Below are positions 29,228-39,152 of a stretch of DNA of 64,000 nucleotides, piece by piece. Each line of letters begins with the position of its first letter. The stretch's first letter is position 1. The notes below the pieces were generated by a model, which did no database searches, was not told where the DNA came from, and was given only the letters and a program-made list of their open reading frames with translations. Source of the DNA: Phosphoribacter sp037046615 (GTDB lineage Bacteria > Actinomycetota > Actinomycetes > Actinomycetales > Dermatophilaceae); contig JBAOHD010000034.1 in the NCBI GenBank assembly GCA_037046615.1, forward strand, positions 1 through 64,000. Reading direction: 5' to 3'. Made by a program: the position numbers and the translations under genes.

Positions 29228-30529
29228 ATGGTCTACACGGAAGCCGCCGACGACGCCCTTCACTGGTCCATCGACGAGCTGCGCGCGACCCAGTTGGCGC
29301 GCCTCCAGGACACCGTGCGTCGGGTTTATGCCACCGTCCCGCACTATCGCGCCGCGTTCGACGCCCAGGGCGTGCACCCGGACGACATCAAAGAGCTGTC
29401 GGACATCCGACTGCTGCCCTTTGCCGACAAACACACGCTCCGGGCCAACTACCCGTTCGGCCTTTTCGCCGTGCCTCGCGAGCAGGTCGTCGCGGTCCAC
29501 GCGAGCAGCGGCACGACCGGCAAGCCGACGGTCGTCGGCTACACCGCCAAGGATCTCGACACGTGGGCCGACCTCGTCGCTCGGTGCCTGTCGGTCGGCG
29601 GCGTGCGCACTGGCGACGTCCTGCACAACCTCGTCGGCTACGGCCTCTTCACGGGTGGGCTCGGCGTGCACAACGGCGCGCAGCGGCTCGGCTGCAGCGT
29701 CGTGCCGGTCGGCGGCGGGATGACCGAACGCCAAGTGCAGCTCATCCAGGACTTCAAGCCCCGCGCGATCCACGCGACGCCGAGTTACTTCCTGTCGGTG
29801 CTCGACCAGATGGACAAGATCGGTCTCGACCCCCACGACACGTCGCTCGAGGTCGCGATGTTCGGCGCCGAGCCGTGGACGCATGCCATGCGCGATGCCA
29901 TCGAGTCTCGGTCCAACATCAAGGCGCAGGATCTCTTCGGCCTGTCCGAGCTCATCGGGCCCGGCGTCGCGAGCGAGTCGATCGAGGCGCGCGACGGGCT
30001 GCATCCTGTGGGAGGACCACTTCTATCCCGAGATCGTCGACCCCGAGCACCCTCGAACCGGTGCCCGACGGCCAGACCGGCGAGTTGGTCCTCACGAGCC
30101 TGACCAAAGCAGGCCTTCCCCGTGGTGCGTTACCGCACGAAGGACCTGAGCTCCCTCTCGCCCGGCACGATCTTCCCCGCGATGCGACACATGGCCAAGA
30201 TCACCGGCCGCACCGACGACATGATGATCATCCGCGGAGTCAACGTCTTCCCGACCCAGATCGAAGAGATCATCCTCGCTGAGCACGGGCTGAGCCCCTA
30301 CTTCCAGTGCGTCCTCACGCAGCCGAGCAACATGGTCGAGCTCACCGTCCTCATCGAGACACTCGTCCACGAGGAGGACGAGGTCAAGAACGCGCTGGCC
30401 GCCGACGTCCGCCAGCAGATCAAGAACCGGATCGGCACGACGGCGCACGTCGAGGTGCGGGAGCCCGGTGGCATCGAACGCTCGGTCGGCAAGGCTCGCC
30501 GGATCGTCGACAAGCGCCGCAAGGGATAA
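29228..30529 (+). CDS. paaK: Phenylacetate-CoA ligase, two compensating frameshifts
   Basis: ATG at 29228 gives about 433 residues, normal for PaaK. Motifs: VHASSGTTGKPTVVGYT (AMP-binding P-loop), NLVGYGLFTGGLGVHNGAQR, GLSELIGPGVASE, then, across frame breaks near 30000 and 30060, WEDHFYPEIVDPEH and VPDGQTGELVLTSLTK. The A8 region reads DMMIIRGVNVFPTQIEEIIL. It activates phenylacetate (or a related aryl acid) to its CoA ester, the first step of the paa pathway. No paaABCDE ring-oxidation genes are in the window, so the substrate could be another aromatic acid. galE follows after 34 bases. Confidence 0.9.
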
Positions 30530-30563
30530 ACGGGCGCGAGGTGCACGGCATACCCTGGCCTGC

Positions 30564-31595
30564 ATGCGAGTGCTCGTCAGCGGAGGCGCCGGCTACATCG
30601 GATCTCACACCGTTGTCGCGCTGGTTGCTGCCGGCCACGAGGTCGTCGTCGTGGACTCCTTCGCCAACAGCAAGCCGACGGTCGTCGGACGCCTCGAAGC
30701 CCTCATCGGACGCGACCTGCCGGTCCATGCGTTCGACCTGACCGACAAGGACAAGACCGAGCGGCTCTTCGCCGACGGACCGTTCGACGCGGTCGTCCAT
30801 TTCGCTGGTCTCAAAGCGGTCGGCGAGAGCGTGGCGATGCCGCTGGAGTATTACGAGAACAACCTTGAGTCGACCTTCTCCCTCCTGCGGGCGATGCGGC
30901 GGCACGGGTGCTCCGCGCTGGTCTTCTCGTCCTCGGCGACGGTCTACGGCGACCGCGCCCCGGTGCCCTATCGGGAGGACTACGAGCCGCTCGCGTCGAG
31001 TAGCCCCTACGGGCGATCGAAGGTCATGATCGAACAGGTGCTGCGGGACGTCGCCGACATCGACGAGGGGCCGAGCGGCCTGCGGGTAGCGATGCTGCGC
31101 TACTTCAACCCGGTCGGCGCCCATCCCTCGGGGATGATCGGGGAGGACCCGCACGGCATACCCAACAATCTCGTGCCGTTCATCGCGCAGGTGGCGACGG
31201 GGCGACGCGAACGGCTCGCGGTGTTCGGCGGCGACTACGACACGGCTGACGGCACGTGCGAGCGCGACTACATCCATGTCGAAGACCTCGCGGCCGGGCA
31301 CGTCGCTGCGCTGACCCACCTCATGCGGTCGCCCGAACGGGTGCACACGTGGAATCTCGGCACGGGCCACGGCACTTCGGTGCTCGAGGTCGTCGCTGCG
31401 TTCGAGCGCGCGAGTGGCCAACCGATCCCTTACGACATCGTGGCGCGGCGGGCCGGCGACCTGCCGGCCTATTGGGCGGACACCACCCGCGCGGAGCGCG
31501 AACTCGGGTGGCGCGCAACCCGATCGATCGATGACATGTGTCGAGATGTCTGGCGTTGGCAGGCGGCGAACCCAGACGGCTATCCGGGCGAGTGA
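30564..31595 (+). CDS. galE: UDP-glucose 4-epimerase
   Basis: ATG at 30564 gives 343 residues. The N-terminus MRVLVSGGAGYIGSHTVVAL carries the NAD-binding GxxGxxG. The catalytic set is SSSATVYG and the YxxxK motif YGRSK. ALRYFNPVGAHPSG-like sequence and CERDYIHVEDLAAGHVAAL are typical of GalE. It interconverts UDP-glucose and UDP-galactose for cell-wall or capsular sugars and galactose use. Intact; the preceding gene is a CoA ligase with no evident functional link. Confidence 0.95.
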   Translation: MRVLVSGGAGYIGSHTVVALVAAGHEVVVVDSFANSKPTVVGRLEALIGRDLPVHAFDLTDKDKTERLFADGPFDAVVHFAGLKAVGESVAMPLEYYENNLESTFSLLRAMRRHGCSALVFSSSATVYGDRAPVPYREDYEPLASSSPYGRSKVMIEQVLRDVADIDEGPSGLRVAMLRYFNPVGAHPSGMIGEDPHGIPNNLVPFIAQVATGRRERLAVFGGDYDTADGTCERDYIHVEDLAAGHVAALTHLMRSPERVHTWNLGTGHGTSVLEVVAAFERASGQPIPYDIVARRAGDLPAYWADTTRAERELGWRATRSIDDMCRDVWRWQAANPDGYPGE

Positions 31596-31640
31596 GTCGC
31601 GTCTCCCGGGGCCTGCTGGACACCTGAACGTCATGTGGGC

Positions 31641-31656
31641 GTGACGAATTCGTTAC
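31641..31656 (+). promoter_or_regulatory. Near-palindromic site upstream of cydA
   Basis: GTGACGAATTCGTTAC is a 16-base inverted repeat with one mismatched pair, about 135 bases before the cydA start. A second small hairpin (CCTCCCG-ATGC-GCGGGAGG, about 31747-31765) lies just before the ribosome site. These may be control elements of the cyd operon; no regulator consensus is matched confidently. Confidence 0.4.
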
Positions 31657-31791
31657 CCCAGGGGGTATTTCCTGTCTACTTCCTCACACCCTGCGCAGCC
31701 ACCAGACCGATCGTTCAGTTTCCAGGAGTAGCGTCGAATCTGCCGGCCTCCCGATGCGCGGGAGGACCACGTCGCGCGGGGAGCACGCACC

Positions 31792-33225
31792 ATGGATGCC
31801 CTGGACCTTGCCAGGTGGCAGTTCGCCATCACAACGGTTTACCACTTCCTGTTTGTCCCGATCACGATCGGCCTCACGGCGTGCATCGCGGTCATGCAGA
31901 CGATCTGGCACCGGGGCGGCGACGAGCGGTGGCTGCGCCTGACGAAGTTCTTCGGCAAGTTGTTCATGATCAACTTTGCCCTCGGCCTCGTCACCGGCAT
32001 CGTCCAGGAATTCCAGTTCGGCATGAACTGGAGCCTTTACTCCCGCTTCGTCGGTGACATCTTCGGCGCCCCGCTGGCGTTCGAGGCGCTGCTGGCGTTC
32101 TTCCTCGAGTCGACCTTCCTCGGCCTGTGGATCTTCGGGTGGGACCGGCTCCCCCGCAAGGCCCACCTCGCCTCGATCTGGCTCGTCCACATCGGCACGG
32201 TGTTTTCCGCCTACTTCATCCTCGCGGCCAACTCCTTCATGCAAAACCCCGTCGGCTACACCTACAACCCGACGACCAACCGGGCCGAGCTGGCCGACTT
32301 CATCGCCGTGCTCACCAACGAGGTCCAGCTCGTGACCTTCCCGCACGTGCTGACCGGCGCCTACATGACCGCCGGCGCGTTCGTCATGGGTGTCGCGCTC
32401 TATCACCTGCGCAAGCAAGCCCTCGACCACGGCCCCGACCTGTCGATGTATCGCAAGGCGGTCCGTTTCGGCGCCATCGTCGCGCTCGTCGGTGGCCTGG
32501 GCGTCGTCGTCTCCGGCGACCTCCAGGGCAAGGTCATGACGACCTATCAGCCGATGAAGATGGCCGCGGCCGAGGCCCTCTACGAGACCCGCACCAACGC
32601 GCCCTTCTCGGTGTTGACGATCGGCCCGCTCGACGGCAGCAACGCCCACCCCATCATCGAGGTCCCCGGGCTGCTGTCGTTCCTCGGCACGGGCAGCTTC
32701 AACGGCGAGGTCAAGGGCATCAACGACCTCCAGGCGATGTATGCCGCGAAGTACGGCTCCGCTGCCCTCACCCAGTCGCCGAGTTACGTCCCGACCATCT
32801 GGCTGACCTATTGGAACTTCCGGCTCATGATGGGCGCCGGCTTCCTCACGATGCTCTTCGCGGCGATGGCGCTGTGGAAGACCCGCGGCGACGGTGTCGT
32901 CACAGGCCGGATGTGGAAGCACATCGCGATCTGGACGCCGCTGTTGCCCGTGCTCGCCAACTCCTTCGGCTGGATCTTCACCGAGGTCGGCCGCCAGCCG
33001 TGGATCGTCAACGGGATGATGACGACCGCCTCGGGCGTCTCCTCGTCCGTGCCTGCATCCAGCGTGCTCATCTCGATGGTCATCTTCACGCTGCTCTACG
33101 GCGCGCTCGCGGTCGTCGAAGTCAAGCTCATGCTCAAGTACATCCGGCCCGGGGCTGTGCCGGTGAGCGTGCCGGTCGATCCGGCCGACCGGCACGACGA
33201 CGAACCGCTCGTGTTCGCCTACTGA
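31792..33225 (+). CDS. cydA: Cytochrome bd ubiquinol oxidase subunit I
   Basis: ATG at 31792 follows GGGGAG. The 477-residue product starts MDALDLARWQFAITTVYHFL, with the conserved His region (VYHFLFVPITIGL). It continues FGKLFMINFALGLVTGIVQE with FQFGMNWSLYSRFVGDIFG, heme-ligand regions, and GWIFTEVGRQPWIVNGMMTT. The Q-loop region is short, as in actinobacterial CydA. It forms the membrane quinol:O2 oxidoreductase with CydB, giving respiration at low oxygen. First gene of cydA-cydB-cydDC; intact. Confidence 0.97.
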   Translation: MDALDLARWQFAITTVYHFLFVPITIGLTACIAVMQTIWHRGGDERWLRLTKFFGKLFMINFALGLVTGIVQEFQFGMNWSLYSRFVGDIFGAPLAFEALLAFFLESTFLGLWIFGWDRLPRKAHLASIWLVHIGTVFSAYFILAANSFMQNPVGYTYNPTTNRAELADFIAVLTNEVQLVTFPHVLTGAYMTAGAFVMGVALYHLRKQALDHGPDLSMYRKAVRFGAIVALVGGLGVVVSGDLQGKVMTTYQPMKMAAAEALYETRTNAPFSVLTIGPLDGSNAHPIIEVPGLLSFLGTGSFNGEVKGINDLQAMYAAKYGSAALTQSPSYVPTIWLTYWNFRLMMGAGFLTMLFAAMALWKTRGDGVVTGRMWKHIAIWTPLLPVLANSFGWIFTEVGRQPWIVNGMMTTASGVSSSVPASSVLISMVIFTLLYGALAVVEVKLMLKYIRPGAVPVSVPVDPADRHDDEPLVFAY

Positions 33226-33288
33226 GCCCATGTTCGTGTCCTCGCCCACCGGCATACCCACTGACGGCACCCACAGAGAAGACCTGTC

Positions 33289-34362
33289 ATGACCGACCTG
33301 ACCACCCTGCAACTCGTCTGGTTCATCCTCATCGCCGTCCTCTGGATGGGCTATCTCACCTTGGAAGGCTTCGACTTCGGTGTGGGCATGCTCCTGCCGA
33401 TCCTCGGGCGACCGGCCGACACCACCGTGGCCGCCACGGAGGACGCGGAGAAGCGCAAGCGCGTCATGCTCAACACCATCGGCCCGGTCTGGGACGGCAA
33501 CGAGGTGTGGGTGCTGACCGCGGGCGGCGCCACCTTCGCAGCCTTCCCCCAGTGGTATGCCACGTTGTTCAGCGGGTTCTACCTCGCGCTGGCGCTCATC
33601 CTCGTCGGCCTCATCGTCCGGGGCATGGGTCTGGAATACCGGCACAAGGTCGACAGCCACACGTGGCGCAAGCGCTGGGACCTCGCGATCACGGGTGGGT
33701 CCTTCCTCGCCGCGCTGCTGTGGGGCGTCGGGCTGACGAACATCGTCTACGGCACGCCGATCAAGCCCAACCCTGCCGTGCCCGGGGACTACATCTTCGA
33801 CGGCAACCTCTTCACCCTGCTCGGGCCGGTGCCGCTGCTCGGCGGCCTGACGTTTGTCGCGCTCTTCCTCACCCACGGCGCCTTCTTCATCGCGCTCAAG
33901 ACCGACGGTGAGATCCGGCACGACGCCCGCGCACTCGGCATCAAGAGCGGCCTCGGTGCCGCCCTCCTCGCTGTGGCCCTGCTCGTCGCGCTCGGGCTCA
34001 AGCACGGGTCGCCGCTGAGCTGGGCTGCATCGGCCCTCGCCGCGGTCGCGCTGCTCGCCGCACTCGGGATGGCCATCAAGGGTCGCGAGGGCTGGGCCTT
34101 CATCGGCACCTTCGCCTGCATCGCCTTCGCCGTCGTCGCCTACTTCGCGGTGCTCTTCCCCAACGCGATGCCCTCGACTCTCGGTGCGGCCAACTCGTTG
34201 ACCCTCGCGGCGGCGTCGAGCACGCCGACGACCCTGACGATCATGACGTGGGCGGCCGCAGTCTTCACCCCGGTCGTGCTCGTCTACACGGCGTGGACCT
34301 ACTGGGTCTTCCGCAAGCGCATCGCGACCCACCACATCCCCGAGCCCGTCTCGATCAGGTGA
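33289..34362 (+). CDS. cydB: Cytochrome bd ubiquinol oxidase subunit II
   Basis: A 357-residue multi-helix membrane protein with CydB motifs: LEGFDFGVGMLLPILGRPAD near the N-terminus, IGPVWDGNEVWVLTAGGATF and PQWYATLFSGFYLAL. It starts with ATG at 33289, 63 bases after cydA, and cydDC follows after 19 bases. It packs against CydA in the oxidase. Intact. Confidence 0.97.
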   Translation: MTDLTTLQLVWFILIAVLWMGYLTLEGFDFGVGMLLPILGRPADTTVAATEDAEKRKRVMLNTIGPVWDGNEVWVLTAGGATFAAFPQWYATLFSGFYLALALILVGLIVRGMGLEYRHKVDSHTWRKRWDLAITGGSFLAALLWGVGLTNIVYGTPIKPNPAVPGDYIFDGNLFTLLGPVPLLGGLTFVALFLTHGAFFIALKTDGEIRHDARALGIKSGLGAALLAVALLVALGLKHGSPLSWAASALAAVALLAALGMAIKGREGWAFIGTFACIAFAVVAYFAVLFPNAMPSTLGAANSLTLAAASSTPTTLTIMTWAAAVFTPVVLVYTAWTYWVFRKRIATHHIPEPVSIR

Positions 34363-34381
34363 GGACGTCGCTCATCCGGCC

Positions 34382-37300
34382 ATGAAGCCCTTCGACCCGC
34401 GCGTCCTGCGCGTCATCCCCGAGGCCCGTCCCACGATGGCGGGCCTCGGGGCTGTCGGCATCGCGCAGGGGATCCTCGCTGTCGCGCAGGCCTTCGCGGT
34501 GAGCCACCTCGTCGTGACCGTCGTGCGGTCGGGCCCGACCGGCACGCTTCGCAGCGCCATGCTCTGGGTCGCCCTCGTGCTCGCGGCCCGGGCTGCGCTG
34601 GGATGGGGAGCCACGGCGTATGCCGCGCGGGCCGGCATACGCGTCTCGACGTCCGTCCGCGAGCGGCTGCTGACGCGGTGGCTCGCGATGCCGCTCGACG
34701 ACCTCGGCGACCCGACCGCACGGGTGACCCTCGCGACCCAGGGGGCGACGACGATCGAGCCCTATGTCGCGCGGTTCCTGCCAGCCCTCGTCGGCGCCGT
34801 GGTCTTGCCGATCGGCGTGGTCGTCACGATCCTCACGCTCGACTGGGTCAGCGCACTCATCGTCGTGCTCACCGTGCCACTCCTGCCGGTCTTCGCAGCG
34901 CTCATCGGACGGGCAACGCAGGACGAGACCGACAAGCGCTGGCGATCCCTGCAGGGGCTGGCCGGTCACTTCCTCGACGTCGTGCGTGGGCTGCCGACCC
35001 TTGTCGCGTATGGCAGAGCCGAACGGCAGGGTGCGACCATCCGGCGTGTCAGCGAACGGCACCGTGAGGCGACGATGGCGACGCTGCGCATCGCGTTTTT
35101 GTCGTCGGCGGCACTCGAGCTGTTGGCGTCGGTCTCCGTGGCGATCGTCGCGGTGACCGTCGGATTGCGGCTCACCAACGGCACCATGGACCTGTCAGCG
35201 GGGCTCGTCTGCATCCTCCTTGCGCCGGAAGCGTATTGGCCCATCCGACGGGTGGGCGCCGAATACCACGCCGCTGCTGACGGGGTCGCTGCGCTTGGCG
35301 CGGCGATGGACGAGCTTGAGGGGCCGATGCCTCCGACGGCAGTGGCTCCGGCGTCACTGCAGCTCGGGCGGTCCCGAGGTCACCCTCGCGGACGTCTCCT
35401 ACTCCTACCCAGGCACGGACCGCGCCGTGATCGACGGGCTGACGGTGTCGTGGCGGGGGCCGGGGCTCGTGGCCATCACCGGGCCGTCGGGGACCGGCAA
35501 GTCGACGCTGCTGGACCTCATCTGCGGAGCTCGCCGCCCGACCAGCGGGCGCGTCGTCGCGGGGCGCTGCCACGTCGTGTCGCAGCGCCCGCTCATCGTG
35601 TCGGGGACACTGCGCACCAACCTCACGCTCGGGACGACTGCAGGTGAGGGGGGCGAGCTCGGTGACGACCGTCTCCAGGCCCTCCTCGCGGACGTCGACC
35701 TCCCGGTCGTCCTGCTCGACGTCGCTCTGGGCGACGATGGGTTTGGGCTGTCGGCCGGTCAGCGGGCTCGGCTTGCGCTCGCCCGCGCCCTGCTCAGCGA
35801 CGCTCCAGTCGTCCTGCTCGACGAGCCGACGGCCCACCTCGACCCCGCCTCAGTCGCCGTGGCCCACCGCATCATCGAGCGGCTTGCTCGGCGTCGGCTC
35901 GTCGTCGTCGTGACCCACCGGCCCGAGCTGGTCAGCCTTGCCGACCATCACCTGCAGTTGCCGGGCACCTCTGCGGCCTTGACGTCCGAGACGGCCGCGT
36001 CCCGACCGGTTTCCGACCCGCGCGACCGCCCTTCCATCGGCGGTCCCGCAGCGACAAGCCCGGCCACGCAGAGCGACGCGGCCCACGAGCCGGAGGACCC
36101 GTTCACCGTGCAGGCTCCGGGCGTCCGGGGAGCGGCCGTGCTCGGGGGTCTGGCCACCGCCAGCGGGATCGCTCTCACCGCAACGTCCGGGTGGCTCATC
36201 GTCGCGGCGAGCCACCAGCCAGTCATCCTCACGTTGCTGGCAGTCATCGTCTCGGTCCGCGCCTTCGGCATCGCCCGGCCCGTGCTGCGCTATGCCGAGC
36301 GCATCCGCTCGCACGCCGCCGCCCTCGACCTGCTCGCGCGGCGAAGGGTGGCGGCATACGAAGCCTTGGTGCCACTCGCCCCCGCCCGCCTCGGCCGTCG
36401 GTCGCGGTCGCACGTCTTGACCGGCGTGGTCGACGACCTCGAAGACCACGTCTACGCCACCGTGCGGGTCCGCGTGCCCGTCATCGGCGCGGTCGTCGCG
36501 GGCAGCGGTCACGGTGCTGGCACTCGCCGTCGTCATGCCAGCGGGGGCGCTGCTCGTCACCGTCGTCCTGCTCGCGCATGCGTGGGTCGCTCGGCGTGGG
36601 CATCGGCTCGAAGCACGAGCGCAGCCGGCATGGCTCGGTGCCCGCGCGGAGATCGCGCGCGTCACGAGCCCTCGTGACCGGGTATGCCGGTGAGCTACGT
36701 GGCATCGGTGGCGGCGCCCAGGCGCTGGGCTGGGTCCGAGACGCGCATCGCCGTCTGGGCGCAACGTCCACGGCACTCGCGCGGGCGACCGGGTCGACGG
36801 TGGCCCTCGGCCTTCTCGTCACGGGTGCGGGCACCGTCGGCGCTGCGGCAGTGGCGTCATGGGGGGTGTCACTCGGCCTGTCCGATGCGGTCGCGGCGGT
36901 CGTCGTGCTCGTGCCGCTCGCCGTGGGTGAGGGACTCGTCGGACTGCCCGACGCGATGAGCGCCTGGGCGCGCGCGGACGGGAGCGAGACGCGGCTGCGC
37001 GATCTGCTGTCTCAACCGCCCGCGGTGGTGGATCCCTGCGACGACCGATCGGGCCTTGGCCGGAAGCGCGGCAGGGGGGTCTGCGGGCGGCATCCCTGAG
37101 CTCGACCTGCGTGACCTGACCGCGAGGTGGGCGTCCGACCCTGAGGGTCCGATCGACCTCGCGCCGACGACGCTGCGGATCGCGCCGGGTGAGCACGTCG
37201 TCATCACCGGGGCCAACGGGGTCGGCAAGAGCACGCTGCTGGCCGTCATCGCGCGGGCGCTCGACCCAGTCGCGGGGAGGTATGCCGTCGGCGGGGCCGA

Positions 37301-37841
37301 CGTCCGCGACCTGCCGCTGGCGCAGGCACGCTCGCTGCTGGCGATCGTCGACGACGAGCCGCATGTCTTCGCCTCCACGGTGCGCGAAAACCTCCGGCTG
37401 GCTAGCCCGGGCGCGACCGAGAGTGGTCCCGACAGCGACGACGGCGAACTCCTCGCCGCCCTGGGACGGGCTGGCCTGGCGACGTGGTTTGCGGGCTTGC
37501 CCGACGGGCTGGACACGATGCTCGGCACCGGCTGGCGGGGCCTTTCCGGCGGAGAGCGCGCCCGCCTGGCGCTCGCCCGGGCACATGTCTCGGGGCGGCC
37601 CATCGTCCTGCTGGACGAACCGGTGGCCCATCTCGATCACGCGACAGCCGTCGCGGTGCTGCGTGACGTCCACGCCGGTTTCGCGGGACGCACGGTCGTC
37701 ATGGTCAGCCACCGACCGGATGGGGTCGAGGAGTTCGACCGAGTCATCGAGCTCGGGGAGACTGCGAGCGAGCCCCTGCCGCTGGCAGCAGAATCGCACG
37801 GCATACGGAACAATCGGCGGGGTGAGCACCGTGACGCCTGA
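34382..37841 (+). CDS. cydDC: CydDC fusion: thiol/heme ABC exporter in one polypeptide, frameshifted
   Basis: The CydD half has six membrane helices (GLGAVGIAQGILAVAQAFAV and on), then an ATPase domain with TGPSGTGKSTLLDLICGA, LSAGQRARLALARALLSD and APVVLLDEPTAHLDPASV. There is no stop before the CydC half: the same frame runs on through an acidic/Pro linker (about 35,990-36,110) into GLATASGIALTATSGWLIVA and LRYAERIRSHAAALDLLAR. A second ATPase follows: TGANGVGKSTLLAVIARA, LSGGERARLALARAHVSG and RPIVLLDEPVAHLDHATA. About 1,150 residues. CydDC is needed to assemble cytochrome bd, fitting its place after cydB. Breaks occur near 35365, 36505, 36660 and 37065. The end overlaps bioB by 20 bases. 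Confidence 0.92.
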
Positions 37842-38862
37842 CCTCAGTGACGCGACCGACCCCTCTGCCCGCGACATCGTCGCGATCGCTCGGGAGCAGG
37901 TGCTGGAGCGGGGCGAGCGGCTGACCTACGACCAGATCCTTGCCGTGCTGCAGACGCCCGACGAGCGGCTCGAGGAGTTGCTGGCGCTCGCGCACGAGGT
38001 GCGGATGCACTTCATGGGGCCCGATGTCGAGGTCGAGGGCATCATCAGCCTCAAGACCGGCGGCTGTCCCGAGGATTGTCATTTCTGTTCGCAGAGTGGG
38101 CAATTCACGTCACCCGTGCGGTCGGTGTGGCTCAACATCCCCGAGCTCGTGCGGGCGGCCAAACTCACGCGCGACACGGGGGCGAGCGAGTTCTGCATCG
38201 TCGCGGCGGTGCGTGGGCCCGACGCCAAGCTCATGGAGCAGATGCGCGCGGCCGTGACGGCGATCCGCGGGTCGGTGGAGATCCACGTCGCCGCCTCGAT
38301 CGGAATGCTCACCGCCGAGCAGGCCCAGGACCTCGCCGACATGGGCATCCACCGTTACAACCACAACCTCGAGGCCGGCCGGTCCTACTTCCCCAACGTC
38401 GTCACGACGCATACATGGGACGAGCGGTGGGACACGTGCCAGTTGGTCAAGGACGCGGGGATGCAGCTGTGCTCCGGCGGGCTCGTCGGGATGGGCGAGA
38501 CGCTTGAGCAGCGCGCCGAGTTGGCCGACCAGTTGGGCGAGCTGGAGCCGCACGAGGTGCCGCTCAACTTCCTCAACCCGCGCCCCGGCACTCCCTTCGG
38601 CGACCTGCCGGTCATGGCGACCAATGACGCGCTGCGATGCATCGCCGCGTTCCGGCTCGCGCTGCCGCGCACGATCCTTCGGTATGCCGGTGGGCGCGAG
38701 CTCACGCTCGGCGACCTCGGCACCCGAGAGGGCCTCCTCGGCGGGATCAACGCGGTCATCGTCGGCAACTACCTCACGACGTTGGGGCGGGACCCGAAGG
38801 AGGACCTGGCGCTCCTCGACGAGTTGCGGATGCCCATCAAGGCGCTGTCAGACACGTTCTAG
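37822..38862 (+). CDS. bioB: Biotin synthase
   Basis: GTG at 37822 gives 346 residues; an in-frame GTG nine bases later is an alternative start. The radical-SAM motif is GGCPEDCHFCSQS (cysteines about 82, 86 and 89). EIHVAASIGMLTAEQAQDLA, YNHNLEAGRSYFPNVVTTHT, CSGGLVGMGET and NFLNPRPGTPF supply the [2Fe-2S] site and substrate pocket. It inserts sulfur into dethiobiotin. It overlaps the cydDC end, so it is probably cotranscribed with the cyd operon, while bioA-F-D lie 4.6 kb away. The small bsaP gene follows after 16 bases. Confidence 0.97.
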   Translation: MSTVTPDLSDATDPSARDIVAIAREQVLERGERLTYDQILAVLQTPDERLEELLALAHEVRMHFMGPDVEVEGIISLKTGGCPEDCHFCSQSGQFTSPVRSVWLNIPELVRAAKLTRDTGASEFCIVAAVRGPDAKLMEQMRAAVTAIRGSVEIHVAASIGMLTAEQAQDLADMGIHRYNHNLEAGRSYFPNVVTTHTWDERWDTCQLVKDAGMQLCSGGLVGMGETLEQRAELADQLGELEPHEVPLNFLNPRPGTPFGDLPVMATNDALRCIAAFRLALPRTILRYAGGRELTLGDLGTREGLLGGINAVIVGNYLTTLGRDPKEDLALLDELRMPIKALSDTF

Positions 38863-38878
38863 GGCGCTGGCGATCTCG

Positions 38879-39112
38879 ATGACGCACATCTCGGCCGACG
38901 CGGTGTTTTGCCCGCGGTGTGGTCAGGCCCTCGGTCCCGCGGGGATGGCCGACGAGGCCCATGCCGCCTGCCGACGAGCACTCGACCTCGAGCCGCCGCG
39001 CTATTGCCCCGAGTGCCGGCGGCGCATGGTCGTCCAGATCACCCCGGCAGACTGGACTGCCAGGTGCGTCGAGCACGGGGAGACGACCGAATCGACGTGG
39101 GCTCCCGCCTGA
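38879..39112 (+). CDS. bsaP: Biotin synthase auxiliary protein BsaP
   Basis: A 77-residue Cys-rich protein directly after bioB. It has six cysteines: a CPRC pair (11 and 14), Cys31, a CPEC pair (43 and 46) and Cys63. The layout ends YCPECRRRMVVQITPADWTA and RCVEHG. The 'YCxxCxRRMVVQxxPxxWxAxCxxHG' arrangement is that of BsaP, the small Fe-S-type partner found next to bioB in actinobacteria and needed there for biotin synthase activity. The ORF is intact, with ATG at 38879. Confidence 0.85.
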   Translation: MTHISADAVFCPRCGQALGPAGMADEAHAACRRALDLEPPRYCPECRRRMVVQITPADWTARCVEHGETTESTWAPA

Positions 39113-39152
39113 CGGTGTGTGCGCCTCACTCGGCGGGACTCCCCTCCCGCTG

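Noticed and set aside
31684..34335. 883-codon reverse-strand ORF opposite cydA and cydB
   Set aside because: Charged, low-complexity translation (many GDE/RRH runs) with no domain; cydA and cydB on the other strand are clear, intact genes. It is a high-GC mirror frame.
34382..37841. CydD and CydC as two separate genes
   Set aside because: The frame carrying the CydD ATPase runs without a stop through a linker into the CydC membrane domain, so a fusion fits better; hidden indels remain possible.
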